64,000 nt of DNA from Pieris napi (lineage: Eukaryota > Arthropoda > Insecta > Lepidoptera > Pieridae): NCBI RefSeq assembly GCF_905475465.1, contig NC_062248.1:6138001-6202000 (forward strand). Direction: 5' to 3'. The translations under genes were made by a program, and so were the position numbers. Within the stretch, counting starts at the first letter, position 1, and each line of letters begins with the position of its first letter. This document shows, piece by piece, positions 35,001 to 45,832 of this stretch. The notes under the pieces were generated by a model, which was not told the DNA's origin, did not search any database, and saw only the letters and a list, made by a program, of their open reading frames with translations.

Positions 35001-36902
35001 GCACCAGCCTTTTACTGGTCTTTGGCTTTGCCACTTTGAGAGGAAGCGAGAAATAAATAAGACAGATCGATTATTAAAATTATTATAAAACAACATCTTA
35101 AATAGTACTTACACCTATTCACACACATTTAAAATTACTCTTGTGAGCTGGCAGTGTATCGCGCATCTTCAGGTATATATTTTGGAACAGCCACGTGAGC
35201 CGTGTCAGCAGTTGGTCAATGTTCAAGTGAAATTTGAACACAAGTTATAATATAAATTCCAGTAGCGCTATAACCTTTAGTCTTGGCCTCATATTTCAGT
35301 ATCTGAATCGTCATCTTTTGTTTTTTGTAAAAGACAAGTAGTCAACTTTTAAGGCCTAAGACATGCCCGTCTCCTCATGAAGTTTTCCTTCACTGTGCGC
35401 TCGCTTAATCCACACAGTGAGAGTGTAGAATCAAACCCCAACTGTCGTAGTTGGGGTTTGATTCTACAACATCAGAGATGAGAGGCTAGACCAACACTTC
35501 TCCTACAAGTGCTAACAATCATTTAAAATTAACTCCTATAATAGTTTAGTTATTAGTAGGTCTAAGATTTTTTCCTTTTAGCATTTTTGAGATCTAATTT
35601 GTTTTCATATATTTCAGAACTTTTGCTTCAACAACGTAAGAAGAGGATATCCATGGCATCAATGGACAGCCAGAACTCAACGGAAACAGAAAGCAAAGAT
35701 GATAAATGTGAGCATTAATTTTAGTTCTTCAAACATCTCAATTCAAATACTAATTTAAATGTACAAATAAGTGGGAATTATGGCACTTTCAGTTAAAATA
35801 TTAACATATTAATTATTAGTGTTTTTCCTCCAGGTTTTATAGACTTCGTTTTCGTCAAAATGCACCAATAAGTTACTTTGTAGGTCAGTAGAAATTTTAG
35901 GACTTTACACATGCTTTTGGTTTGTTTTTCTTCTTCTTTCTTAAAAGTTTTGAACCACTTTTAAATGGGTTTTCTTTGTGGCTTGGGAATGTAATTAACT
36001 GTTTTCATTGTAATAATTATTTTTGGCTGTCTACGATTTCGTTTGGTAAAGAATCGCGCTATTTTACATCCTTGTAATCTGATGTGTGAAATAATGAAGC
36101 AGGAGATAATACAATCCATATTATCTGGGGTTTGAGCTCGATTTTGGCAAAGTAATAGATATTTTAGGTAGAAAAGTTAAGGCCACTCTATGTGACAACA
36201 ATAGTAAGTAACAAAAAAATCGAAAATAATTATACAGATGGAATCATTTAGTGATTGATATCAACTGTGGATATAGACAAAAATACTTTGGCATAGGCGT
36301 ATGGAATTAGAGACGTGATCCAGTGTGACCTAATGTCAAGGATTGTTTATTCTTTTTTTTTTATGTCGTAAGTCAAATATTAATTGATACATTAATATTC
36401 AGACTATAATATTCTAGCTAGCATTGTGATTTTGACATGGACTGAAAATAGTTTGTTTCCTACGTTAGGTTCTAAATTCAAATTGAAATCTGTCTATAGC
36501 CAGATTTATAGAGTTTATTCTTGTAGTACGCCTTACTGTTTGATATTAAATTGTACTTAAACATTTCAGTAAAAATTTTATTGTACATTTGTTTGCCAGT
36601 ATATCTGTGTCGACTTATAAATCAGGTCGAAACGTAGGATAAAAGTTCGATTTGTTTCTATGAAAACTTAATGTCTTTTTATAGAAGATCAGCAAACCGC
36701 CCTTGGATGGACAATGCCAGAATGTTCGTTCACACATTTATGAATATTGACAATTCGTTGAATTATCTCGAGCTGAGAAATGGCGATAGAAATATAAAGC
36801 AATTGTTCTTTCATTTCAGACAATTCCCTTCGTGGCGTGCCCGGCGAGGTTCGTTGTTCAGGGGACAAGAAAGTTCGCAGAACAACCTGGTACTGTGAAT
36901 GA
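17418..36902 (+). CDS. Gene D: RhoGEF with DH-PH domains, puratrophin-1/PLEKHG4-like, 771 aa, eight coding exons
   Basis: Exons 17418-18553, 20344-20593, 21842-21928, 23856-24170, 25703-25843, 30207-30420, 35618-35707 and 36820-36902 join in frame to 2316 nt. Residues 1-378 are a disordered regulatory region with a proline run (RPAPPPPPAF, near 135), a basic RRKSS site near 187, the motif LWSYGVRQSDLEKLLRLKL and a serine/acidic run near 236-260. The DH domain spans about 381-596: TERVNELIHTENVYVERL, FNMYVMYSRNNKRATKLVYEH, and the hallmark LLEPVQRIPRYKLFLDDL at 507-524. The PH domain spans about 597-714. By family knowledge it catalyses GDP/GTP exchange on Rho GTPases at membranes. Which GTPase cannot be told. 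An acidic Ser-rich insertion interrupts the last DH helix region. Start: M17418, with a better Kozak context at M17430. No upstream in-frame ATG exists before a stop at 17370. Confidence 0.9.
18554..20343 (+). other. Intron 1 of the RhoGEF gene
   Basis: AT-rich intron of 1790 bases. No repeat, RNA or extra exon recognised. Confidence 0.6.
20594..21841 (+). other. Intron 2 of the RhoGEF gene
   Basis: AT-rich. I see nothing beyond ordinary intron sequence. Confidence 0.6.
23261..23293. repeat. Short tandem repeat, gatgagt-type, intron 3 of gene D
   Basis: About four degenerate copies of gatgagt/gatgaat in a row. Confidence 0.6.
23367..23485 (-). mobile_element. LINE 3'-end fragment, antisense, intron 3 of gene D
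   Basis: Contains gggggcaaaagggcaggaag and gctcacctgatgttaagcga, then sequence matching the 46568-47153 LINE tail in the same (antisense) orientation. A terminal remnant of about 115 bases. Confidence 0.6.
24555..24690 (+). repeat. Dispersed repeat with gcctggaagaaatcg core, intron 4 of gene D
   Basis: The block gttgcctggaagaaatcg followed by ttagcgataaggccacccg is related to 40083-40145 in this window. I recall such sequence as a common lepidopteran LINE 3' end or SINE part. Here the support is the second copy. Confidence 0.45.
26058..26300 (+). repeat. Dispersed repeat (acttatgaacgtc family), intron 5 of gene D
   Basis: Shares tttattcata...taggtaac, acacttatgaac, agaagaactggca and taaactctccgccac-like blocks with copies at 42952-43010 and 52198-52435, all in the same orientation. 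It has no coding potential and an unknown family, probably a LINE 3' UTR or SINE. Confidence 0.6.
26728..27109 (+). mobile_element. Non-autonomous Helitron-like element, intron 5 of gene D
   Basis: Starts TCTATATATATAAAAAG after A and ends GGGCGCGAAACGGCTAG before T. It is 382 bp and contains the typical coding-free core. A TA microsatellite follows directly, then an inverted copy of the last ten bases (27128-27137). Confidence 0.6.
27110..27153. repeat. TA microsatellite with embedded inverted Helitron end
   Basis: Two TA runs are separated by ctagccgt. Together with the preceding acggctag they form a palindrome at 27102-27137. Confidence 0.65.
27984..29181. mobile_element. Decayed mariner/Tc1-type transposon with ~280-bp terminal inverted repeats, intron 5 of gene D
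   Basis: Ends TACAGGGCGTCCCAAAGTT (left) and its near complement (right), each next to TA. Arms of roughly 28 0 bp (27984-28265 and 28885-29181) match closely, apart from an indel near the outer end. The interior holds a broken transposase on the minus strand. Inactive copy, 1198 bp. Confidence 0.75.
28270..28700 (-). pseudogene. Transposase remnant inside the mariner-like element
   Basis: The minus strand reads RRVADFLNERFPTWIGTNG and then PIRWPARSPNLTPFDFFG near 28520-28640. This is the block around the second catalytic Asp of mariner/Tc1 DDE/D enzymes. The preceding QQ(D/E)GAP block is frameshifted by one base. The C-terminal part (RLAICVRQEGSHFEYLF) lies near 28310-28370. Clearly a pseudogene. 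Confidence 0.7.
31200..31392. repeat. Probable dispersed repeat, intron 6 of gene D
   Basis: GC-richer block after an A-rich run (ggcagtgtacctttaacgctggcagca... gtgcccagctctggggtcacc). I recall similar blocks in lepidopteran LINE 3' ends. There is only one copy in this window, so support is weak. Confidence 0.35.
32011..32043. repeat. (TA)n microsatellite
   Basis: About 15 uninterrupted TA units in intron 6 of gene D. Confidence 0.9.
33334..33596 (+). mobile_element. tRNA-headed SINE, sense, intron 6 of gene D
   Basis: Contains the B-box-like gtgggttcgatcccggc, then the family body (ctcgaacggttaaag; aaatctgaggcc; gttgtagcgccactgat). Compared with 49294-49593, about 20 bases including the A box are missing between two CAG triplets. 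Not a functional tRNA. Confidence 0.75.
34126..34675. mobile_element. Long foldback/MITE with ~155-bp arms, intron 6 of gene D
   Basis: Arms about 34126-34280 and 34519-34675 are reverse complements with few differences (start atcccgatatac; include gggttgcctagcaaatttca). The centre is AT-rich. No target duplication is visible. Confidence 0.75.
35355..35503 (-). mobile_element. Rearranged SINE copy, antisense, with an inserted perfect palindrome
   Basis: Flanking parts match the SINE family antisense (ctaagacatgcccgtctcctc; ccttcactgtgcgctcg; gatgagaggctagaccaacact), but the tRNA-like centre is replaced by a 20-bp palindrome (35424-35468). Confidence 0.5.
35424..35468. repeat. Perfect inverted repeat, 20-bp arms, 5-nt loop
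   Basis: Arms 35424-35443 and 35449-35468 (tgtagaatcaaaccccaact) are exact reverse complements around gtcgt. Confidence 0.9.
35708..36819 (+). other. Intron 7 of the RhoGEF gene
   Basis: AT-rich. Nothing recognisable. Confidence 0.55.
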
Positions 36903-37270
36903 GGTTATCTGTGTGGTGCAACTGAATTACTAAGCCTTTACGAGAGACGAATATTATAAATTATTTTGCCAAAGAATGCTGTCACTAGCCAAAGTCAAAG
37001 GGTAGAAGAATGTATATGTTCATTCTGATTTCACTTACAGCTGAGTATAAATGTGTGAGTGGAGATGTATTGACTGTGGTAAAGGCATGAATAATTATCG
37101 TCTTATGAAATTATGCGCCTTAATTACATTCCGTGGTCACGCGAACAACTTTCTTGTATTAGTACAAAATGTGCAGATGTACTCTCAATGTATTTTCAAA
37201 ACAAAAGCCTGCACCTTCTTCCAAAGATTAATTTTAATCGATTTGCAATAAAAGCTCAACTGTACATTCA
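36903..37270 (+). other. 3' UTR of the RhoGEF gene with poly(A) signal
   Basis: AT-rich, non-coding tail after the TGA stop at 36900-36902. An AATAAA at 37247-37252 is the first canonical poly(A) signal downstream, so the transcript probably ends near 37270. Confidence 0.5.
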
Positions 37271-37648
37271 AATATATTTTTATTATTATAATACTAAATC
37301 CTAATGTGATGTATTTAAGAAGAGTCATAACAGTCATTATTATGATTAGTGTAAGATGAAATGTATCTTTGTTATTGTAAATTATTATTATACTTGTTAT
37401 AAATTTGCTATAGTATCCTTAAGCTTAAAAATCGTAATTGTTTTATTTCAAATTAAATATATAAACCAATTAAAATAATTTGTTTACTTATTATACTCAG
37501 TATTCTGTGTAAGTGCAGTTGCCCCACCATTTCTTTACCTTCTTAATAGTAATTTTTAGGATGAGAATTGATGACATTTATGAATGTATGAAAAAGGAAA
37601 GAAATATAATATATTTCATAATATTACTGTTTAAATAATTATTTATGT
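37271..37648. other. Intergenic DNA
   Basis: AT-rich spacer between the RhoGEF 3' end and the RTE-like LINE. No features seen. Confidence 0.5.
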
Positions 37649-37661
37649 GGGATTGATATAT

Positions 37662-38278
37662 GACTTACTTGACTTAATGTCCTATAACCCCTAGTTGGGG
37701 CAGAGGGCGTCCACAGTGAGTCTCCATCGCGTTCTGTCTTGAGCCTCGTATTTTACCTCACTCCAAGTCTTTCCGGCTCTCTTTGCCTCGTCTGCGACTG
37801 TACGGCGCCAGGTTTGCTTGGGACGGCCACGTTTCCGCTTTCCTTGCGGGTTCCAATCAAGCGCCTGCTTGGGAATATGATTGGGATCCCTTCGGAGTGT
37901 ATGGCCTATCCAATTCCACTTGCGTCGTTTGATCTGCTGGCTGATCGGGGTTTCTCGGCAGCGCTCCCAAAGTTGCTCGTTAGAGATTTTTTCAGGCCAG
38001 TAGATGCCCAGAATACGGCGAAGACAGCGGTTGACGAAGACTTGGAGTCGGTGCGAGATGTCTTTGGTGACCTTCCACGTTTCACACCCATAGAGCAGCA
38101 CAGACTTGACGTTGGATCCGAATATTTTAAACTTGATTCGACGCATCAACATCCGTGACTGCCATACAGGCCGAAGTTGTGCAAAGGTTGCTCGGGCCTT
38201 GGCAATGCGTGAAGTGATGTCCTCTTCAGTACCTCCAGTTTCAGACACGACGCTTCCGAGGTAAACAAACTTTTGATT
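37662..38278 (-). mobile_element. 5'-truncated RTE-like LINE with 13-bp target duplication
   Basis: Flanked by perfect 13-bp repeats gggattgatatat at 37649-37661 and 38279-38291. The minus strand encodes an open C-terminal part of the LINE polyprotein in frame from the truncation point to a stop: NQKFVYLGSVVSETGG, then SVLLYGCETW, LRRILGIYWPEKI, WNWIGHTLRRDP, KRGRPKQTWRRT and RTRWRLTVDALCP. The lack of stops suggests recent insertion. No reverse-transcriptase catalytic core is left, so it cannot move. Confidence 0.85.
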
Positions 38279-38291
38279 GGGATTGATATAT

Positions 38292-40082
38292 AGCCGACAT
38301 TTAACTATATTGACATTTTTTACACTTCCGGCGGGGTTAATTTTTGCCTGTTACCTGTTTCATAAATACGTAGTCAATCTTTGGAGCTAAAGTAAAGTGG
38401 GTTCGAATCCCAAATACAAATAGTTTTAAGCTGATAGAGCCTCGATCTAATCACTAGATCCCACCATAGCAAAAAGGTTGATAAAACACATTTTAAATTG
38501 CAACTGTTCTAAACAATTATAGTAAAATTTCTATACATTTTACGGCAAATGCAATCGCGGGTAAAACGAATGTAAAATAAAGTAAGAAACATAATTAGAA
38601 GTTAAGTGCTTGTAGCAAGAAATAAACGAAGAAACACGTTCGTTGAGATCTGCAATGCGAAAAATTATAGCCTAAGGGGCAAAGTGGGGTAGAATATTTC
38701 ACCTGAAGGCTACATTTTATTGCTTAGCGCTGTTTTCAAACAATTGCATTAATAGTGAATCAAGGCTTCGCGGCAGCGACGATGACTTAAGTATTAGTCT
38801 TAGTACAAGTAACGTTTTATTTATTATTATTTAGACTTTACTTACAGAAGTGAACAGACTTGACTTGAAATGTGTTAAATGGAATTTGAACCGCTGAATT
38901 GATTTAACCTAAGTGGAGATAGTAGAAGGTATTTATATATCATATAGGCAGGATTTTTGGGTGCATGATTTTTTAAGTGTTTAACATTTATGTTTACCAA
39001 AATTGTCATATATAAGAAGATAAAAAGAAGATAAAAGAGCTATATATATAACATTAGTAGTAGTAGTAGTATTTTATGATGTGTGATGTGGTAAACTTGA
39101 AAAAATAAATAAAAAATAGACGTGCACTTTTTGTCGATAAAATTAGTAGGTACACAAAATTTAAGGACTCAACCATTCATATAGGCTACTTTATAAAAAT
39201 ACCGTATGTATATAAGTATTTATTTACAAAATCATTTATTTAGAATTACTCCTTATAAGCACAAATAAGCCTTTAACTTAAATTAGAACTACATATTGTT
39301 TTTAACAGCTAAACCTTAGTATTGAGGTTATATGTATAGATATAATAAATTCTTGTCTAGACAACATTTTAGGAATAAAGTCCGGGTTTCAGTGGATGGG
39401 GAGCTTTACGGCGTATCTCCGAGCTTGTTTCGTCAGGAGTTCTTCGGAGGCATCTTTAACACTCCCTCGAGGGTTTATTTTGTATATTCGCAACACGAAA
39501 GCAGCAATAAAACTGCGTTATCCCGGTCATTATTTAGTCATCACCCAACCGCTCCAAGTCTAAAATAAAATGCAACTGAATGACTTTTATGCCGTGCACC
39601 AGCGTAAAATATTTATATTGTCTTACGCTATATTACATTCTAAATCCTACGTAATGTAAGAATCCATACAAAATAGGAATAAGGTCTATCTATTTGTTTC
39701 TGTTAGAACCTACATCCGATGGTAACTAAAAGAAGATCGTCTCTTCTGAGTAGTTAACTGGAATAAAAATTTGCGTTGAGGAAAGCATTTTTTTAAATAT
39801 TAATATATGTATTATATATATATAATTTATCAGGGCACCAACGTGGTTTGGCCTGTAGTTCTTTTCAATAAATGAATTAAAAATAAACATTCCACTCAAA
39901 ATGGACATCAGGTAGTATGATAAAATAGATAATTTAGCTTGCATAAAAAAATACTACGAAAGAGTATTGCTGTGGTTATATTTACAAATAAATATGTTAT
40001 TTAATAATGTGCTTTAATTTAATTTTTTTCCTATCTTATAACAACTATTTACGTTTGAAAATAATGCCTGCTCTTAGCTCTC
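38292..40082. other. Intergenic DNA with a GC-richer island
   Basis: Mostly AT-rich. 39375-39560 is GC-richer (gtggatggggagctttacgg) with no convincing protein. A (gta)n run lies at 39056-39070. A tRNA-like ggttcgaatccc at about 38400 has no partner arms. Confidence 0.4.
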
Positions 40083-40190
40083 TTTTGGCAACCCGTGCCT
40101 AGAAGAGATCGCCGCTAAGCGATTACTCCGCCCGTTGCACTCAGCGTTTAGATTAAGATTTATTGTTTTCTTGTGTGCAAAGAAGTATTA
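40083..40190 (+). repeat. Second copy of the gcctggaagagatcg repeat
   Basis: gtgcctagaagagatcgccgctaagcgat...ccgcccgttgca aligns with 24562-24610. Confidence 0.4.
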
Positions 40191-42951
40191 CATAATTCTT
40201 AAAAATAATATTTAAATAATTTTACTTTCAATTAGGAACGTAAAGTTTAAACTAATATGTCCATTTATTTATAGTGCGAATGCTGTCGAGAAAAGCTAGT
40301 AAGGCCGCCGGTCAAGCCAGGTTACGAGCTCACCATTTTATGAGCCTGCCCCGGGCGCTGCTAAATCTTATTTATCCCGGAAAACATAAACCGTAGTCAC
40401 AGCAAAAATTAATTGGCTTCCACGCTCTTTCTTGTCGCACATTAGGGTTTGCGACTTTATTGTATCTGTTACCCAATCGAGCTTGCTATTGATAATAATA
40501 GTGGTTTTATAGGATTTGTTTAGTACTTTTTTATTACTCGGGTTTTATGTTTATTTTCTTCTGATTTTGTCATGAATTCTTACGATTGGCTTATGATTTT
40601 TATTATGGAACTAACTGAAGGAAATATGATGTCGGAGTTATTTAATGTTCGTAGTTTTGTCACAAATGTTTGGATAAAATAAGGCAAATCCTCTTTCGGA
40701 TTTACAGATTAAATTAACACTGCCTGTATATTATTTTATATATAAGTTACAATTATATGGAGCTAGCAGTTACAGGATATTTTTTATTGACGCATTTTAA
40801 TTTACGTTGGCCTCTTTTAAGCAAAGAATTTTGCTTGTTTAGAAACGTTTTCAGGTCAAAGTACTTGTTCAAGGCGTTTTATTATGAGTGTTATAAAATC
40901 TTCAAACATTTTTCGTGAACTAGTAAAATCTTACTGAAATTTTTATACTTGTACTCTCTTATGCGGTTAAAACTAGGAGCCCGGCGTGTTTTATCGCAGT
41001 CTGTTCTGCTTTTTATTTTTATGAGGGGACCAAATTTGGCGTGACGCTCCAACGACGGATCATAACCGTCGGACACAGCAAAATGTTTGCAGTGCTATTC
41101 GTAAAACAGACGGTGTTTCAAACATTGCATAATATTACCCTCGATTTTGTTTCAAGTTTATTTTCCTTCTGCAATCGCAAACTTGTTTTATGACCTCAAG
41201 TTTGGTCTATGCAAACACTATTCTCGAAGACCCATAAAACTTAGTTTGCAGTGTTTTTAACAAAATTAGTGATAAGCGAACAAAAGCGTTGTTTACGGAA
41301 CTCGGATGTACTTGTGCTTACTCGACACGTTTCGTATGGAATGGAACAATGAGTCTGCAGCGGAGATCACACATGCTCCCATTTTAAGAATACCAATCCA
41401 AGTAAATGGGATTGGAGCATGTCCAGATTCAACAAGACGTAATTACAGTAAAATATGATATTACTTTCATAAATAACAGAACAGATGACCTAGAATTTTG
41501 TTATATAACGAAAAGTTTGGAATGAACATTTTGATGTAGAAATCCTGTCAGATGTTTTGGCTTTATAACCTGGGCTCGCGATATCCTTGTGAATATCGAA
41601 GCCGTACGAGAGTGAGCGTGTAAAATGAAAGACATTGATTGTGATCGAATGGAAAGATGAATCGAATAGATGCTTTTATTAACGCGCCTCAGCATCGCCA
41701 TTTGGTGATGATGGGGCAATAGCTGAGCGCTTCTTCATCTCCAAGAGACAGCTAAACAATTGTGTACATACATTCTGTACCTGGAGAAAAAATGTTTTGT
41801 TTGTTCACATTCTCACCCTCGATTGACACCACGGATATAATGATGACCACTTAATAACGGCTTACTTTTTGGTTGTAATGTAGTTTTGCATTTTGAAATC
41901 TTTAGATTCCTTAAGGCGTTACTATTTATAAATCTTCTTTAAAGCAGTAAAATAATACTTGAGTATCAATGCTATACTTAATCTCTAATTATGTTAACTT
42001 TATCGATACACCAAATTGTCTAAAATACAAGATAAAACAGTTATACATTAATATCAAACTATTGTTATTAAATATAAGGTCTTCTCTCGGTCTCCTCGTC
42101 AAGTCAAGTCAGTGTTGTCCATGGATCGGGAGGGACTTATAGACTAATCTATAAAGAGACCCTCAATTATTTTCCTCCAAAGTAAAATAATAGACGCAGG
42201 GTTTAGGGCCCTTACGGCTACAGTAGTAGAGGTTTTCTTTATTTTGCCGATTGTAAGGTGATAATGAGGGACAAAGATGTAGTGCCATAAATTACAATGC
42301 ATCAGTAAGGCGCCGTTGTTTAGACACCGTATCACAGGCTGCAGTGATCCATTGCGATGGCCGCGTAATCCTAGCTACGGGCTTTGTCTCACGTCCAGCT
42401 TACTTTTATTACCGTGCATGGTGGAATAAAACAAAATTGGCGGGAATTTATGGCCCACAGCCCTGTAGGGGTAGAAGTTTTCAATTTGAAACGAATTGTT
42501 TGTCGTGTAATAAGGGTATTGTGGGTAATAAGGCAACGCCGCGAGCTTACTTAAAACTACTTTCTTGGTTTTATTACCTGAGTGGGGTGTTGACGAGTTA
42601 CGCGTATTACTCTACGTATATCAACTACTACGAATTATATACCACGCCAGTACTTTCATACATATTACTTATGTACTATAAATGGTTATATAATTATCAA
42701 TTATTTAGACATAAGTACTGTGTTTTTCTACGTCTTGAACTTGTGATTTTGTATGATATAAATAAATATATTGGTTAACGTTTCAATTATGTTTTAATAC
42801 ATTTTCATAGCTCATCCTGCTTGCGTTATACGGAATACTTTTCATGAGTGTTATAAAAGATCTATTTTAAATACATTTAGATTAAAAAAATATCATAAAT
42901 TAATAAACTTCCTTAGAATATTTTAAAGAACAGGATAGTAAAAGTCGAAAT
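40191..42951. other. Intergenic DNA, possible conserved islands
   Basis: No supported gene. 40265-40400 is GC-rich (ggccgccggtcaagccagg; gcctgccccgggcgctgc), and 42340-42560 is moderately GC-rich. Both could be regulatory or old repeats. The 144-codon frame at 42344-42778 is not convincing. Confidence 0.4.
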
Positions 42952-43010
42952 CATTTATTCATATAGGTAACACAATGTACACTTATGAACGTCAAAAAAG
43001 ACAGGATAGG
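42952..43010 (+). repeat. Partial copy of the acttatgaacgtc dispersed repeat
   Basis: atttattcatataggtaaca followed by acacttatgaacgtcaaaaa, the first quarter of the 52198-52435 copy. Confidence 0.55.
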
Positions 43011-43531
43011 AAAAAGTATCGTAAGAATGACCGAATAAGACAATCGTTTCACAGTATTACATTCCTTGGAGCAATAAATTGGATGCAAAAACGCGTTACC
43101 TGGCCCAAACTGAATAAGTTATGAGGGTGGAGGTATTGGTAATGAAACTTGAATGACCCCGGGCGTATAACAGTCTGGATGGAGTTTCCATGTTTACTTG
43201 CCGCGTCTGTTTATTCTGTTGCGTTAAGTGCCACTCAAAAAGAGCATGCTTTGAAAGGAGTGTCGTTAGGGTAGAATCACGTTGAGACCTGGTTAATGAA
43301 ACTTCGTTAAAAATTATTTTTAACACGCAATCTAAATATTTATAAAATGGATATAAGATAGATATTTGTTACCAACTGAAAAACCATAATAGTGTTTGGA
43401 TTGGTACTGAACAATTTATAAGGTGTAGAGTGTTTATTTTATTAATTATTTATCTCAGAGGTTTCACGCAAATTCGGGGATAGGAAGAATAATAATTGAA
43501 GAAAATATTCTAGTCTAAATGAGACAGGAAC

Positions 43532-43813
43532 AAAAAATAAATAAATCAGTGGCTTCAACCTTTTTAGGTCTGCGCCTCAGATTTCTGTATCTGTTTCATG
43601 ATCATTTGTAAATCTAAAAGTCAAGTAGGTGATCCTCCTCTGCACACGCCGTCGATTTTTTGGATCTAAGGCAAGCCGGTTCACGATGTTCTCCTTCACC
43701 GTTCGAGCGAATGTTAAACGCGCACGTAAAGTCCATTGGTACACGGGGATCGAACCTACGACCTCAGGGATGAGAGTCGCACGCTGAAGCCACTAAGCCA
43801 ACACTGCTCTGGT
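43532..43813 (-). mobile_element. tRNA-headed SINE, antisense, with 8-bp target duplication
   Basis: Reading the minus strand: A-box-like tggcttagtgg, B-box-like ggttcgatccc, then the family body to gaagccactgattt and a T/A-rich tail. Flanked by acaggaac at 43524-43531 and 43814-43821. Confidence 0.8.
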
Positions 43814-43821
43814 ACAGGAAC

Positions 43822-44690
43822 TTTAATAAGTATTTTTTTAAATATCATTACGATGAGCAAGTAATGATATTTAAATGATACATAAACATGACTAAGTAAT
43901 TTAAATGAATTTTATTTTGGAGATAACAACATCCGATTATTGTAATCTATCCCTCTCAAGAAGTAACCCTGTCATATTACTAACTGCTACGATATATTTC
44001 GTCTTAGAACAATGTAAAGAAAACAAGTAAATAACTCGAGGGAACTCTCACCTAAACTTCCTTGAAGAATGCCAGTTACATAGTTAGTCTCGATTCTCAG
44101 GAACTTTCTATTTTTCGATTGGCCGTGTTAGTAAGTTGGAAAATTTAGTTTAGTCAGCAGTTCACGCGGCTACAGCAACTCAATTTCGTAACTTATTTTA
44201 CATCCAGTGTCCTTATGTTTGCACAACGATTGCATAGTTTGCGAGTTTCAGCGCTCAAACTTGTCTTGTTTCCAACGTATTATTTATGATATAACGTTTA
44301 CAATGTCTCGTACTGGTATACATTTTTGTATAGTTTGATACGTAAATCCATATAACATGAGTTTATTTTTGTTTGTAGGGAGAAATGTCGGAAATCAAAG
44401 TCTTAATTATTGCTTAGTACTATAATATAATGTCTGAAAGAGATCGCTGGTAAGCCGTATCGGTCTTTATTATTTAATTATTATAATCGTATTGAACTTT
44501 GCAACGAAGTATTAAATTAATAAATAATAATAGCTTGATTGTGATTATTATAAGTCGCGTGGACTAGATATGGTACAGCGTGATCACATTGCTAAATGTA
44601 GATAATTGAATTGTAATTTTAGAATTGTAAAGTCAGTTTGTTTTATAATTTTCGATTCGGCTAAATGAGCGTCTATGAAGCTTGGTGTGC
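43822..44690. other. Intergenic DNA
   Basis: AT-rich with no recognised element. Confidence 0.4.
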
Positions 44691-44697
44691 TCACCAA

Positions 44698-44855
44698 GGC
44701 AAGACGGCAAGCACAAACTCGGCCCCACATGGAGTATTCTTAAGAGGCCGATAACGCACTCGAGAGACCTCGCATTGAGAGTGCCCATGGGCGGTATCAC
44801 TTAAATCCAATGTGTCTCCTGCCCGTTTGCCCCCTGTTCTATTAAAAAACATGCT
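44698..44855 (+). mobile_element. Internally deleted LINE 3'-end fragment, sense
   Basis: cggccccacatggagtattc joins, after a deletion of roughly 400 bases relative to the 46568-47153 copy, to ggccgataacgcactcgagag and the terminal cctgcccgtttgccccctgt, followed by an A-rich tail. Confidence 0.6.
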
Positions 44856-45108
44856 ACACGTTCCTATACAAAATGATTTAACCTTATTATTATAAAGGTG
44901 TTTATATAAAAATGTATGTGAAAAGCGCAAAAAAATCAATAGTTCTTATTGTTAGTACTTTGACAATAAAAAACAAGTAATTTTAAGCAAAACTTGATTT
45001 CGAACAACCCTATTAAGTAATTTGAGGATTTGTCAAGTTTGACTGGAGGCTAGCGGAAGTCTGTTCTAAACTGTTGCGTTGTCGTGATTGTCGCCTTCGT
45101 GGCGCCCT

Positions 45109-45508
45109 CTATAGTCGAATTTTTAATTAGACGATATCAACTGACGTTTACGGTGTTGTCAGTTTTTAATGAAATAAAAATAGTGTTGTGACAAAGTAAA
45201 AACCCCTGAATTAATGATCCGTGATGGCACTAGTCGCCGCGCCGCGCTTTGTAATAAGACGTCAAAAAACTGATTGTAGTTACATAGTACTAGTACCTAA
45301 CTTATATCAGAGCACTTTTATATAATTTTGAAATAGAAATAATATTCTTTTATTGTTTGAAATGATTGACTATTCACACTCATTGTTCATTCATCTGATT
45401 GAACAAGAACTGAACGCATCACTATTACTTTAAATGTGGCAACATTATTTTACTAAGTGACATTAGCTACTGTCAGATAGCTTCGTTTAATTAAAAATTC
45501 GACTATAG
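45109..45508. mobile_element. MITE candidate with perfect 21-bp terminal inverted repeats
   Basis: ctatagtcgaatttttaatta at 45109-45129 is exactly complementary to 45488-45508. The 400-bp unit is non-coding. Flanking duplication is not clear, and the CTATAG ends could hide a TA target. Confidence 0.6.
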
Positions 45509-45832
45509 TGTTACTGTTGTTCTAACTACTTTCACTTTGCCGTTCTATTAATAGTTTTCGTGCTTTCAATTAATGATTTTATCGTTTTAGATAAATTTTA
45601 TGTAAAGTGCGGAATTAGAGAGGAATAGGAGATATCTTTAAGTAGATTAAGATGCACCGGTGGAGGTGTTGTACTAGAAAAACCTCTCTCAACATGACAC
45701 ATGTTAGAAGAGTTTATATTGTTTAAAATAATTTAATTATTTGTAAAACTATAAAAATGACATCAAACTTATAATTGTTCCTCTTGCCCTTCATCCACTA
45801 CGCTTACAAAATGTGATCAACTATGCTCACGA

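Noticed and set aside
38390..38420. tRNA-like ggttcgaatccc
   Set aside because: No A box or matching arms nearby. An isolated match.
42344..42778. 144-codon open frame on the plus strand
   Set aside because: Composition drifts from GC-rich to AT-rich with runs of Tyr/Leu/Ile, and there is no domain, splice context or Kozak support. Probably chance.
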